Shown: positions 28,209 to 39,371, counted from the stretch's first letter. The stretch is 64,000 nt of DNA from Marinobacter sp. MDS2 (GCF_030718085.1 NZ_JAVAJF010000001.1:682001-746000); one strand, 5' to 3'. Program-made: numbers and translations. Notes: generated from the sequence alone by a model not told the origin.

Positions 28209-28958
28209 TTACTCGGCAGCTGGAGCAGCGCCTTGGGCATCTTCGCTAACTTCTACAAACTCGTCAGCGCCGCCGGCAGTCTGGGAAGACTCCAGGCATG
28301 TATCAGCAACTGCTTTTACGTAGATCTGGATAGCGCGGATTGCGTCGTCGTTACCCGGGATTACGTAGTCAACGCCGTCAGGATCGCTGTTGGTATCAAC
28401 AACACCAATAACAGGGATACCCAGCTTGTTCGCTTCTTTTATAGCGATACGCTCGTGGTCTACGTCAACAACGAACAGCGCGTCTGGCAGGCCGCCCATG
28501 TCTTTGATACCACCGATAGAACGCTCAAGCTTATCCATCTCGCGGGTACGCTCAAGAGCTTCTTTCTTGGTCAGCTTGTCGAAAGTACCGTCTTTGCTCT
28601 GGGCTTCCAGATCACGGTAGCGACGGATAGACTGACGGATGGTCTTGTAGTTGGTGAGCATGCCACCCAACCAGCGATGGTTAACGTACGGCTGGTTAGA
28701 ACGCAGTGCTTCTTCCTTGATGATCTTGGCTGCGGCACGCTTGGTACCCACAAACAGGATCTTGTTCTTGCTTTCGGTCAGCTGCTGAATGAAATCCAGC
28801 GCCTGGTTCATCGCAGGAACAGTCTGCTCAAGGTTGATGATATGAATCTTGTTACGAGCACCAAAGATGTACTTACCCATCTTCGGGTTCCAGTAACGGG
28901 TTTGGTGTCCAAAGTGAGCACCTGCTTTCAGCAGGTCACGCATATTTACCTGAGCCAT
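28209..28958 (-). CDS. rpsB: 30S ribosomal protein S2
   Basis: Small-subunit protein on the 30S back. The 249-residue product contains [36 protein letters not shown] and [15 protein letters not shown], all S2 signatures. The C-terminus ends in an acidic tail ([12 protein letters not shown]). It heads the rpsB-to-rnhB block. Confidence 0.97.
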   Translation of the reverse strand: MAQVNMRDLLKAGAHFGHQTRYWNPKMGKYIFGARNKIHIINLEQTVPAMNQALDFIQQLTESKNKILFVGTKRAAAKIIKEEALRSNQPYVNHRWLGGMLTNYKTIRQSIRRYRDLEAQSKDGTFDKLTKKEALERTREMDKLERSIGGIKDMGGLPDALFVVDVDHERIAIKEANKLGIPVIGVVDTNSDPDGVDYVIPGNDDAIRAIQIYVKAVADTCLESSQTAGGADEFVEVSEDAQGAAPAAE

Positions 28959-29090
28959 GATATTTACCTTTTAGCTTCGGGTTAGGCCTCCACGCATCCA
29001 ATTGCCCCAACCTGTCTCCTTAAAGCAGGAGCCGGCACCCTGGGACAACGTGCTGACACGTGTGTGAATTTACCGAGTTTTGTTTCGGCG
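28959..29090 (-). promoter_or_regulatory. Long rpsB 5' leader, likely S2 autoregulatory (t44-like)
   Basis: About 130 bases lie between the predicted start site and the rpsB ATG. The leader contains several short stems (for example CTCCTGCTTTAAGGAG) and an AGGCCTAAC stretch close to the start that resembles the E. coli rpsB leader. Such leaders bind S2 and repress rpsB-tsf translation. The t44-family assignment is by resemblance only. Confidence 0.5.
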
Positions 29091-29096
29091 GGCGCG

Positions 29097-29105
29097 TTTA
29101 TACCA
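29097..29105 (-). promoter_or_regulatory. Extended -10 promoter of rpsB
   Basis: On the minus strand TGGTATAAA is an extended -10 box. It is followed at once by a C/G-only stretch (CGCGCCCGCC), the kind of discriminator that makes ribosomal promoters sensitive to ppGpp. No good -35 is seen, as expected for an extended -10. Confidence 0.6.
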
Positions 29106-29208
29106 TATCTCGCGCCCGCAACGCCATTACTTTTGGCAAATACCTTCCTTGTACCTATGGCTCGCGCCCCTTAAAATGCTGGCTTGATGCATATAAACAG
29201 GAAGTCCG

Positions 29209-29979
29209 ATGCAAGTATCTATTAAGACCCCCGAAGAAATCGAAAAGATGCGGGTAGCCGGCCGCCTGGCAGCGGAAGTTCTTGAAATGATCGGCGAGCA
29301 CGTCAAACCCGGCGTTACCACCGAAGAGCTTGACCGCATTTGCCACGACCACATTGTTAACAAGCAGCAGGCCATTCCCGCTCCGCTGAACTACAAAGGT
29401 TTCCCGAAGTCTATCTGCACCTCGGTTAACCACGTGGTGTGCCACGGCATCCCGACCGACAAGAAAGTTCTGAAGGACGGCGATGTCATCAACATCGACG
29501 TAACCGTCATCAAAGACGGCTACCACGGCGACACCAGTAAGATGTGGGTTGTCGGCAAGCCCAAACCCGGTTCTGAGCGCCTGATCCAGATCACCCAGGA
29601 ATGCCTGTACAAAGGCATTGAACTGGTCAAGCCCGGCGCCCGCCTTGGCGACATTGGTCACGTTATTCAGAAGCACGCCGAGAAGCATCGCTACTCTGTG
29701 GTTCGGGATTACTGCGGTCATGGCATCGGCGCCGTGTTCCACGAAGAGCCTCAGGTTATGCACTACGGCACACCGGGCACTGGCCTTGAGCTCAAAGAAG
29801 GCATGACGTTCACCATTGAGCCGATGCTGAACCAAGGAAAGTACCACACCAAGCTTCTGGCTGACGGGTGGACTGCGGTCACCAAAGATCACAAATTGTC
29901 AGCCCAGTGGGAACACACCATTCTGGTAACCGCAGACGGTCATGAAGTTCTGACCAAGCGTTCAGAAGAGTCCTTCTAA
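29209..29979 (+). CDS. map: Methionine aminopeptidase type I
   Basis: Removes the initiator methionine from nascent proteins. The 256-residue pita-bread-fold enzyme shows the five metal ligands: two Asp in INIDVTVIKDGYHGDTSK, His in GHGIGAVFHEEP, Glu in FTIEPML and Glu in QWEHTILV. It is divergent from rpsB across 250 bases and directly followed by glnD with no gap. Confidence 0.96.
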   Translation: MQVSIKTPEEIEKMRVAGRLAAEVLEMIGEHVKPGVTTEELDRICHDHIVNKQQAIPAPLNYKGFPKSICTSVNHVVCHGIPTDKKVLKDGDVINIDVTVIKDGYHGDTSKMWVVGKPKPGSERLIQITQECLYKGIELVKPGARLGDIGHVIQKHAEKHRYSVVRDYCGHGIGAVFHEEPQVMHYGTPGTGLELKEGMTFTIEPMLNQGKYHTKLLADGWTAVTKDHKLSAQWEHTILVTADGHEVLTKRSEESF

Positions 29980-32625
29980 GTGGACCAAAGCGAGCTGGAA
30001 CAGCGCATCAGCCACGACCCTTCCCCGGTCGTGGCGGCAAGAGAGTATTTGCAGCATCACTACGAAGCCGATGCCGAAGCCTTTCGGCAAGGTGCTGACG
30101 TCAGAACTCTGGTTCACACCAGAGCGACGACGGTAGACACAGTGCTTCGATTGATCTGGAATCGCTATCCATTTTCCAGCTCGCCCGACATCGCTCTGGT
30201 TGCCGTAGGCGGATACGGCCGGGGCGAACTCCACCCACATTCCGACATTGACCTGCTCATACTCACTCACCAAGGGACGGAAAGCGTATGGCAAGACGAC
30301 CTGAGCGCCTTCATCACCTTGTTGTGGGATCTGAAACTGGATATCGGCCACAGCGTTCGCAGTGTTGACGAATGCGTTGCCGCCGCAAAACAAGACATCA
30401 CCATCCTGACCAACCTGCTGGAAACCCGAACGATCGCCGGCCAGGACAGCCTTCGGGAAGACCTCACCGAGCAGGTTTATCTGGACGACGTGATGTCAGA
30501 CAAAGATTACTTTGTCGCCAAGTGGGAAGAGCAGCAAGGCCGCCATAAAAAGTACGGTGATACCGAGTACAACCTGGAGCCCAACGTCAAAGGCTCGCCC
30601 GGCGCGCTGCGTGACATTCAAACCATCGGCTGGATCACCAAACGGCATTTCCGGCTTGAAAGCACCGCCGAGCTGGCCCGATTCAGCATCATTACCGATG
30701 AAGAACACCGGGTATTGCTGGAAGGCGAAACCTTTTTATGGCGTTTACGCTTTGGCCTTCAGCTCATTGCCGATCGCAATGAAAACCGGCTTCTGTTTGA
30801 TCATCAGCGCGCCCTCGCCTCAATGCTGGGCTATAAAGACGAAGGCAAACGTCTTGGCGTCGAGCTGATGATGCAGTCGTACTACCGAACCGTGTTGGCG
30901 CTGGCGGAGCTGACGGATGTTATTCTCCAATACTATGACGAAGCGATTCTCGGCAGTGGCAGCGAAGACGAAATCCGGCCGCTGAACAAGCGCTTCCAAA
31001 TGCGCAACTTCTACATCGAAGCCATCAACAATCAGGTGTTTGCTTACGCCCCCTACGCCATCATGGAAATTTTCGTGTTGATGGCGCAGCACCCTGAAAT
31101 CAAGGGCATTCGAGCAACCACCATTCGCTCCCTGCGGGCGCACCGGCACCTGATCGACGATGTATTCCGGTCTGATCTCGCGGTAACCAGCCTGTTCATG
31201 GAGCTTTTGCGCACGCCCCATCCGCTGCACAAAACGCTCTCTGCAATGAAGAAGTACAACGTGTTGGGCCGGTATCTGCCGGAATTTGGCGACATCATTG
31301 GCCAGATGCAACACGACCTGTTCCACATCTACACGGTGGACGCGCACACCATGCGCGTGATTCGCAACATGGTCAGGCTGACCAGCGACGAAGCCAGAAC
31401 CGAGTACCCCCTGGCCTCGCGGCTGATTCATCGCCTACCGAAAATGGACACCCTGTTTATCGCCGGTTTGTACCACGACGTTGCCAAAGGCCGCGGGGGC
31501 GACCATTCCGAACTCGGCGCCATTGATGCCGAAGCGTTCTGCGAACGACACCATTTAAGCGAGCGAGACACCCGGATGATCGCCTGGCTGGTGGAGAACC
31601 ACCTGCTTATGTCGATGACTGCTCAGCGCAAAGACATTTCAGACCCGGACATCATCCAGGCTTTTGCGCGAGCCATCCCGAGCCAGGCGCATCTGGACTA
31701 TCTATACACGTTAACCGTATGCGACATCAGCGCCACCAACCCCAAGCTTTGGAACACCTGGCGCGCCTCTCTCTTGCGCCAGCTCTATATTGAAGCCAAG
31801 CGAGCCCTGCGCCGCGGCATAGATACACCGGTTAACCGGCAAGCGTGGATTGATGCTACCCGCGAAGAAGCCCGGGAAATCCTTAATGCCCAGAACATGA
31901 CCGACGAACAAATCGATCAGATCTGGGACACCGTGGACGAAGAATACTTTCTTCAGGATTCCACCGTCGATATCGCCTGGCAGACGGCCGCCATCATCCG
32001 CCATGGCGACAATCCGGACCCACTGGTGCTGATCCGAGACACCCGCGGCGGGCCAACCGACGGCTACTCCCAGATCATCATCTACATGCGGGACCGTGTC
32101 GCCCTGTTTGCAGCCACCACCGCCGTGCTGGAACAACTGAACCTGAACATCGTCGATGCCCGAATTAACTCCAGTGAGGGCCCCCACTCGATCAGCTCCT
32201 ATATAGTGCTGGATGAGCAAGGGCAACCGCTGGGGATCGACCCTGCCCGGAAAGAGCGCGCGCGCAAACGCCTGATCGAAGAGCTGGATGATCCGGAAGA
32301 CTACCCGGACATCATTCACCGGCGTACTCCTCGGCAACTCAAACACTTCGCCTTCCCGACCGAAGTCACTTTTTCCAATGACACCATCAACCAACGAACG
32401 TTGATGGAAGTCATCACACCCGACCGCCCCGGCCTGCTGGCCCGGATTGGTCAGGTTTTGCTCGAGCACAGGGTGCGGCTGACCAACGCCAAAATCGCCA
32501 CCCTGGGCGAGCGGGTAGAAGACGTTTTCTTCATCACTGACGAACATGGCCGGCCACTGAGCGACCCCGCTGAGTGCGAAGCCCTGCAACAGCACCTCTG
32601 CAAAATGCTGGACGAGATTCAATGA
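29980..32625 (+). CDS. glnD: PII uridylyltransferase/uridylyl-removing enzyme GlnD
   Basis: Senses glutamine and modifies PII to control nitrogen metabolism. The 881-residue protein has the nucleotidyltransferase site GGYGRGELHPHSDIDLLIL (about residues 74-92), an HD hydrolase site GLYHDVAKGRGGDHSE (about 493-508) and two C-terminal ACT domains (the last around LMEVITPDRPGLLARIG). The start is GTG, placed immediately after the map stop (TAA-GTG), so its translation is probably coupled to map. All domains are intact. Confidence 0.96.
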   Translation: MDQSELEQRISHDPSPVVAAREYLQHHYEADAEAFRQGADVRTLVHTRATTVDTVLRLIWNRYPFSSSPDIALVAVGGYGRGELHPHSDIDLLILTHQGTESVWQDDLSAFITLLWDLKLDIGHSVRSVDECVAAAKQDITILTNLLETRTIAGQDSLREDLTEQVYLDDVMSDKDYFVAKWEEQQGRHKKYGDTEYNLEPNVKGSPGALRDIQTIGWITKRHFRLESTAELARFSIITDEEHRVLLEGETFLWRLRFGLQLIADRNENRLLFDHQRALASMLGYKDEGKRLGVELMMQSYYRTVLALAELTDVILQYYDEAILGSGSEDEIRPLNKRFQMRNFYIEAINNQVFAYAPYAIMEIFVLMAQHPEIKGIRATTIRSLRAHRHLIDDVFRSDLAVTSLFMELLRTPHPLHKTLSAMKKYNVLGRYLPEFGDIIGQMQHDLFHIYTVDAHTMRVIRNMVRLTSDEARTEYPLASRLIHRLPKMDTLFIAGLYHDVAKGRGGDHSELGAIDAEAFCERHHLSERDTRMIAWLVENHLLMSMTAQRKDISDPDIIQAFARAIPSQAHLDYLYTLTVCDISATNPKLWNTWRASLLRQLYIEAKRALRRGIDTPVNRQAWIDATREEAREILNAQNMTDEQIDQIWDTVDEEYFLQDSTVDIAWQTAAIIRHGDNPDPLVLIRDTRGGPTDGYSQIIIYMRDRVALFAATTAVLEQLNLNIVDARINSSEGPHSISSYIVLDEQGQPLGIDPARKERARKRLIEELDDPEDYPDIIHRRTPRQLKHFAFPTEVTFSNDTINQRTLMEVITPDRPGLLARIGQVLLEHRVRLTNAKIATLGERVEDVFFITDEHGRPLSDPAECEALQQHLCKMLDEIQ

Positions 32626-33824
32626 ATTCCAATCTAGAAAGACTGCACCCTTACCCGTTTGAAAAACTGGCGAAACTAAAGGCCGGCATCACCGTGCCTG
32701 AGCACCTCGCGCCGATTTCACTGGGCATTGGCGAACCCAAACACCCCGCACCCGCCTTCGTAAAGCAGGTGGTGGCCGACAACCTCGACAAGCTGGCCAA
32801 CTACCCCACCACCAAGGGCATCGACGAACTGCGCGAAACCATTGCCCACTGGGCGACCCGCCGCTTCGATCTGAGCGAAGCCTCACTCGACCCGGCGCGC
32901 AACATCGTTCCGGTAAACGGCACCCGCGAAGCGATCTTTTCGTTGGTGCAGGCCGTTGTTGATTCGAGCAAACCCGCGACCGTGGTCAGCCCGAACCCGT
33001 TTTACCAAGTGTACGAAGGGGCCGCCTTCCTCGCGGGCGCCGATCCGGTTTACTTGCCCTGCGATGCCAGCAACGGTTTCATTCCGGATTTCGACAAGGT
33101 TCCCGAGTCCGTGTGGGCCAGCTGCCAGGTACTGTTTCTGTGCTCCCCCGGCAACCCCAGTGGCGCTGTGGTCAGCCGGGAAACTCTGACCAAAGTGATC
33201 GAACTGGCCGACCTCCACGATTTTATTGTGGCGTCTGACGAGTGCTATTCCGAACTCTATCCCGACGAAGCCAACCCGCCCGAAGGCCTGCTGCAAACCT
33301 GCGCCGCCATGGGCCGCAACGACTTCAAACGCTGCGTGGTGTTCCACAGCCTATCCAAACGCAGCAACCTGCCCGGCCTGCGCTCCGGTTTTGTCGCCGG
33401 CGATGCCGAAGTGTTGGCGGGTTACCTGAAATATCGCACCTACCACGGTTGCGCCATGCCCATTCACAATCAGCTGGCCAGCATCGCTGCGTGGAACGAT
33501 GAAGAACACGTAAAAGAAAATCGTTCGGCGTATCGCGCCAAATTCGAAGCGGTCGTGCCTATCTTGCGCGAAGTCATGAACGTCGACTTCCCGGATGCAG
33601 GCTTTTATCTCTGGCCGGAAACACCGTTCGACGACGAAACCTTCGCTCGGGAACTGTCAGCTCAGCAAAACGTCCACGTGCTTCCCGGCCGCTACCTGTC
33701 CCGCACCGTGGACGGCCATAACCCCGGCGAGAACCGGGTGCGCATGGCCTTGGTGGCACCTGTAGAAGAGTGCGTTGAAGCGGCGCACCGCATTGTCGAA
33801 TTTGTAAAAGGGTTCAAAGCATGA
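32622..33824 (+). CDS. dapC: Succinyldiaminopimelate transaminase DapC
   Basis: PLP-dependent aminotransferase of the succinylase route to lysine and meso-diaminopimelate. The 400-residue fold-type I protein has PVNGTREAIFSLVQAV, LCSPGNPSGAVVSRETL, ASDECYSELYPDE and the PLP-lysine motif HSLSKRSNLPGLRSG. ATG 32622 overlaps the glnD stop as ATGA; upstream in-frame codons lie inside glnD. dapD and dapE follow on the same strand, which identifies the pathway. Confidence 0.93.
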   Translation: MNSNLERLHPYPFEKLAKLKAGITVPEHLAPISLGIGEPKHPAPAFVKQVVADNLDKLANYPTTKGIDELRETIAHWATRRFDLSEASLDPARNIVPVNGTREAIFSLVQAVVDSSKPATVVSPNPFYQVYEGAAFLAGADPVYLPCDASNGFIPDFDKVPESVWASCQVLFLCSPGNPSGAVVSRETLTKVIELADLHDFIVASDECYSELYPDEANPPEGLLQTCAAMGRNDFKRCVVFHSLSKRSNLPGLRSGFVAGDAEVLAGYLKYRTYHGCAMPIHNQLASIAAWNDEEHVKENRSAYRAKFEAVVPILREVMNVDFPDAGFYLWPETPFDDETFARELSAQQNVHVLPGRYLSRTVDGHNPGENRVRMALVAPVEECVEAAHRIVEFVKGFKA

Positions 33825-34162
33825 AGCTCTACGGCATCAAAAACTGCGACACCGTCAAAAAAGCCCGCAAGTGGCTGGACGAAAACGGCGTCGCCTACGA
33901 ATTCCACGACTTCAAAAAAGACGGCCTGAGCAGCGAGCAGCTGACCGAATGGGAGCAAACGCTGGACTGGGAAACGCTTATCAACAAACGCGGCACTACC
34001 TGGCGAAAACTTCCCGATGAGGTTCGTGATAACATGACCGCCCAAAGTGCTCACGAGATCATGCTGGAGAACGCCTCCATCATCAAACGCCCGGTCGTTG
34101 AACGCGGCGAAACAGTAACCGTGGGCTTTAACGCAGACGAATGGGCTGCGTGGACGAGCTAA
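33821..34162 (+). CDS. yffB: ArsC/Spx-family protein YffB
   Basis: A 113-residue thioredoxin-fold protein of the ArsC superfamily (MKLYGIKNCDTVKKARKWLD, Cys9; NKRGTTWRKLPDEVRD; IKRPVVERGETVTVGF). It has the single N-terminal Cys but not the full arsenate-reductase set; the family is often beside dapE and its physiological substrate is not settled. It overlaps dapC by ATGA, so it is co-expressed with the lysine genes. Confidence 0.88.
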   Translation: MKLYGIKNCDTVKKARKWLDENGVAYEFHDFKKDGLSSEQLTEWEQTLDWETLINKRGTTWRKLPDEVRDNMTAQSAHEIMLENASIIKRPVVERGETVTVGFNADEWAAWTS

Positions 34163-34265
34163 CACTTTAAAACCCTCTGCCCTTGACCTCTCGCAAAGAA
34201 ACGGAGGTTAGCGGCAAGGGAAAAGAACTCGGTTTTCAAACATATTAGATAGGAGCAACCACCAG

Positions 34266-36489
<2,224 letters not shown>

Positions 36490-36527
36490 TTCGGAAGGCG
36501 GTAGACCCACTCGGATTGATGGGCCTT

Positions 36528-36604
36528 TGCACTGAGGGGTCTGCACTGAGGGGTCAGACCCCCGCGCGTCTTTGGGCCCTAAGGCCGCGCGAGGGTCTGA
36601 CCCC
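36528..36604. repeat. REP-like palindromic element, copy 1, with a 14-bp tandem duplication
   Basis: GGGGTCAGACCCC at its left edge (36550-36563) pairs across a CGCGCG/CGCGCG inner stem with GGGTCTGACCCC on the right (36592-36604). Its left flank carries TGCACTGAGGGGTC twice in exact tandem (36528-36541 and 36542-36555). It lies between dapE and slyX. Confidence 0.85.
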
Positions 36605-36627
36605 GGAGTTAGAACGAAACTCCAAAA

Positions 36628-36846
36628 TCAGTAATGCGGCGGCGGGGTCTCCTCATCCTCCCGCCGAATATGGGAAGGCGCCACATCCTTAAGCTGCTGG
36701 TGCATCAGCCGCTTCGCCTCCCACAGCTCCCGAATGTCCATTTCCTGCTTGGTCACCTGCTCGCTCAAGGTGTTGATTACGTCATCCTGAAACGCAAGTC
36801 GCATTTCCAGATCTGCAATCCGGTCTTCGAGAGTCTTTTTACTCAT
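36628..36846 (-). CDS. slyX: SlyX family protein
   Basis: A 72-residue protein almost entirely coiled coil (RIADLEMRLAFQDDVINTLS, then VTKQEMDIRELWEAKRLMHQ) ending in PPPHY, the normal SlyX form. Its cellular role is not established. It is divergent from the membrane cold-shock-domain gene. Confidence 0.9.
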   Translation of the reverse strand: MSKKTLEDRIADLEMRLAFQDDVINTLSEQVTKQEMDIRELWEAKRLMHQQLKDVAPSHIRREDEETPPPHY

Positions 36847-36851
36847 GAGAT

Positions 36852-36882
36852 TTGGTCAGCCCTTTCGTAAATCTGGTATCAT
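36852..36882 (+). promoter_or_regulatory. Candidate extended -10 promoter for the cold-shock-domain gene
   Basis: TGGTATCAT gives an extended -10 with its hexamer TATCAT at 36877-36882; TTGGTC at 36852-36857 is a poor -35 at 19-base spacing. A start near 36889 would give a leader of about 107 bases. Confidence 0.45.
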
Positions 36883-36942
36883 GGCGCCTTTTACCGCCAA
36901 CGCCAGATATTCTAAACACAGAATTCAGCGGCGGTGTTCACT

Positions 36943-36978
36943 GCCGGACATGCCATTTTACCCGATGTTCGGCTTTTT
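36943..36978 (+). terminator. Intrinsic terminator inside the 5' leader of the cold-shock-domain gene
   Basis: GCCGGACAT (36943-36951) pairs with ATGTTCGGC (36965-36973), one G-U pair, and is followed directly by TTTTT. It lies about 20 bases upstream of the coding start and downstream of the promoter, so it could act as a conditional attenuator. Confidence 0.65.
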
Positions 36979-36995
36979 ATCGTTAGCGTTTAATT

Positions 36996-37553
36996 ATGGA
37001 GAATAACCAACCAATGCGTAATCCAGCCAAAGCGATCCTTGTTGCTATCCTGATCGCAATTCCGGCACCGTTTGTTCTGGGCCTGTTACTGTCTGCCACC
37101 CCGGCACCGCTGAAACTGCTCGCCATGGGCGAAGGCGTTGAAGCCCTGGGTAGCCAAGGTGGTATTGCCGCGTATTTGATGGCGTTTGCTGTTTTCGCCA
37201 TTGTGGGTTTTATCGCTGTTTTGGTTGCCGGTAAGCAAGCAGCGCCTGCTGCCCCTGCTCGCACTCAGAACCGCCCGGCTCGCGCCAGTCAGCCACAGAA
37301 CGATTACGACGACGAAGACGACTTTGACGACAACACTCCGGAAGGAGACGAAGAAGGTACCGTTAAGTGGTTCAACGTCAAAAAAGGCTTCGGCTTTATC
37401 GTGCGTGAAAGCGGAGACGAGATCTTCGTTCACTTCCGTGCCATTCGTGGCCGTGGTCGTCGCGTACTGCGCCAGGGCCAACTGGTTCGCTTCAACGTAG
37501 TTGATGCCGACAAAGGCCTGCAGGCAGACAACGTGTCAATCCTGAGCGATTGA
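36996..37553 (+). CDS. Membrane-anchored cold-shock-domain protein
   Basis: A 185-residue protein with two predicted membrane segments (about residues 12-34 and 57-79). A flexible Ala/Pro/Arg then Asp/Glu-rich linker ([20 protein letters not shown], about 97-117) and a complete C-terminal cold-shock domain (118-185) follow. The RNA-binding motifs are intact: KGFGFI (RNP1) and EIFVHF (RNP2). Both termini should be cytoplasmic, which would hold a nucleic-acid-binding domain at the inner membrane. The start follows TATGGAGAATA-type sequence; a Met seven residues in is an alternative. Its biological role is unknown to me. Confidence 0.85.
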   Translation: MENNQPMRNPAKAILVAILIAIPAPFVLGLLLSATPAPLKLLAMGEGVEALGSQGGIAAYLMAFAVFAIVGFIAVLVAGKQAAPAAPARTQNRPARASQPQNDYDDEDDFDDNTPEGDEEGTVKWFNVKKGFGFIVRESGDEIFVHFRAIRGRGRRVLRQGQLVRFNVVDADKGLQADNVSILSD

Positions 37554-37570
37554 TCACTCCCTGCAAAAAC

Positions 37571-37600
37571 AAAAAGGCAGCCTTGATCGGCTGCCTTTTT
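37571..37600 (+). terminator. Rho-independent terminator after the cold-shock-domain gene
   Basis: AAAAAGGCAGCC-6-base loop-GGCTGCCTTTTT, a 12-bp stem with A-run and T-run on either side. It probably serves both this gene and the convergent gene at 37616. Confidence 0.92.
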
Positions 37601-37615
37601 ACGTTCAGGGCGCGG

Positions 37616-38005
37616 TTAATTCCACACGACCTGCTGTTCCCCCCGATGATCTAATCGCCACCACTTTTCATCATCCACTGAATCGCCTTCCTGCCACTCG
37701 CCCAAACTGCAGCGAATTTCGCCTTCCATCCTGCGCCAGGCGCTCCGTGCGCATTCCAGATCCGTGTTCCAAGGCAACTCGTCGCCCTCAATTACCAGCG
37801 ACGTGAACCGCTTCCCGAACGCGCCGGGGTACAAGGTAATGCGCAGCGTGCTGCCGTTGAACCGCGCACGGCCTTTAACAACCGAAGTTACATCGGCATC
37901 GTCCAGCCGGACCTCATCAAGCTGCCCTTCAAGCCACCGGGAAACGGCACCCGGCTCAAGGTCACGAATGTATATTTCCAGATCCTGCACCCAAGGTATC
38001 TCCAT
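37616..38005 (-). CDS. Hypothetical protein, 129 residues
   Basis: I do not recognise this protein. Starting at MEIPWVQDLEIYI it has 129 residues, soluble, rich in Trp and acidic residues (VSRWLEGQLDEVRLDD, CARSAWRRMEGEIRCSLGEW). The start lies inside the end of the ATPase gene (44-base overlap), and the frame stays open to 38056. The overlap and shared strand suggest the two proteins are made from one message and may work together. Confidence 0.65.
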   Translation of the reverse strand: MEIPWVQDLEIYIRDLEPGAVSRWLEGQLDEVRLDDADVTSVVKGRARFNGSTLRITLYPGAFGKRFTSLVIEGDELPWNTDLECARSAWRRMEGEIRCSLGEWQEGDSVDDEKWWRLDHRGEQQVVWN

Positions 38006-39371
38006 GCTGTTGCTTATTCTGCCGCACATAGTGAACCGGCTCCTGCTCGGCTGCAAGCCATCGCCCCAATTCCTGGCGAAGATCGTCCACCATTAACCGG
38101 CGCAACGTGCCGGCTCGTTGCCGTTCATGCCACCGCACTTCGGCAGCAACCTTCGACAACTCCAAGTCTTGCGCATCATGATCATCATGACTAAAACTCT
38201 CGCCCCGTGCGACTGACACCAGCGACTGCCTGTGAGCGACCTCCTGCCTTCCCGCAAGCGCGATGGACTCCAGTGGTCCGCGGCTGGCAAACATCTGCAG
38301 GCGGGCAGCCGTTCTTCGTACCCATTCGAGCATGCCGCCCGGCGAGGCCACACAGCAGCTTTGGCGGGTGGCCGCATATTCTAGGGCGGAAAGAGCGATT
38401 TCAACGCCAAATCGTTTCTCGATCAACGGTTGATGCGCCGTGAGAATCGCACGCCGTTGCGCGGTGCTGACAGGCGGCAATGGAACGATCTCCAGCGTTC
38501 TTCCGAGCAAATGGTTTAGCCGCTGCTCACCGCCTACGTCGCTCCCCGCGCAGGGCGCGAGCAGTAAAATGGGCCCACACCAGCTAGACACCAGCTCTCG
38601 GGCAACACCGTTTGGCTGCGCCATTAACTCCAGCAATTCAAGCGGGGATACGTTATCCAGCACCAACACCGGCCAACCACATGCCTCCTCACTTTGTGAG
38701 GGCACCGCAGGTTGTTCCAGCGCCATAACCTCCGCTTGTCGACGCAAATCGACCTGCACCCAATAGAGCCCCGGCGTGCCCAAAAGTGACTGCAGCCAAG
38801 TCGTTTTACCGCTACTACGCTCTCCTTGCACCCAAATCAGCCCGGTTTTGTTCGCCGCAAGAGAAACGGCGACATCTTCAGCCAGCGCCAGCCAGCTTGA
38901 CTCGACCACGGTTAACGGAACGTACTCGGAAGTATTCGTATCCCGCGCCCGAGCCGAACTTAGTCCTTCATCCGGCCAGACACCCACCAATTCAAGCACA
39001 GCCACATAGGCTTTATCTTGCAGTCGCTCGGCGCAGGTCACCAATCCCCGCAAAAGCTGGGACCAGTTTAACCAAGGACCGTCAATCACCTCGCGGGTTG
39101 CTGAGATCCAGTAGATGAGCTGCGATGACAAATCACCATCCCCGTGCACCTCAGCAACAATCGGCTGTTCGCCCTGAACAGTACGAACCAGCTCATCAAG
39201 ATCCACGCCTTGGCGCCTGAGAAAGGGGGCTACTGCGTCAACCTCATCCAACATTGCCAGCAGAAAGTCTTCCGCTGTAATCACCGAGCCACCCCGCTTC
39301 CCAACATTGTCTCGGGCCACAAGCAGTGCTTGCTGGCATTGGGGCTCTAAGCATCCTTGCCAATCTTCCAT
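37962..39371 (-). CDS. Clp N-domain-like protein with a single P-loop ATPase domain
   Basis: A 469-residue protein. Residues 1-80 resemble the Clp repeat N-domain (CQQALLVARDNVGKRGGSVI, then TAEDFLLAMLDE). A P-loop GERSSGKTTWL lies near residue 182 and a Walker B-like strand PVLVLDN near 231, with Asn where Glu is usual. A helical C-terminus has RWHERQRAGTLRRLMVDDLR. ClpA/ClpB/ClpV proteins have two AAA+ modules and over 750 residues, so this is not a standard unfoldase. Some type VI clusters encode Clp-family ATPases and a vgrG lies 11 kb away, but no link is shown. Function unknown. Confidence 0.65.
   Translation of the reverse strand: MEDWQGCLEPQCQQALLVARDNVGKRGGSVITAEDFLLAMLDEVDAVAPFLRRQGVDLDELVRTVQGEQPIVAEVHGDGDLSSQLIYWISATREVIDGPWLNWSQLLRGLVTCAERLQDKAYVAVLELVGVWPDEGLSSARARDTNTSEYVPLTVVESSWLALAEDVAVSLAANKTGLIWVQGERSSGKTTWLQSLLGTPGLYWVQVDLRRQAEVMALEQPAVPSQSEEACGWPVLVLDNVSPLELLELMAQPNGVARELVSSWCGPILLLAPCAGSDVGGEQRLNHLLGRTLEIVPLPPVSTAQRRAILTAHQPLIEKRFGVEIALSALEYAATRQSCCVASPGGMLEWVRRTAARLQMFASRGPLESIALAGRQEVAHRQSLVSVARGESFSHDDHDAQDLELSKVAAEVRWHERQRAGTLRRLMVDDLRQELGRWLAAEQEPVHYVRQNKQQHGDTLGAGSGNIHS

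Noticed and set aside
34163..34265. Riboswitch (for example lysine type) before dapD
   Set aside because: The 103-base gap has only a short imperfect stem (CCCTTG/CAAGGG with ACCTC/GAGGT) and is too small for a lysine aptamer.
37962..39371. Calling the Clp-N ATPase the ClpV of a type VI system
   Set aside because: It has one P-loop domain, an altered Walker B and about half the length of ClpV, and no sheath or baseplate genes are nearby.
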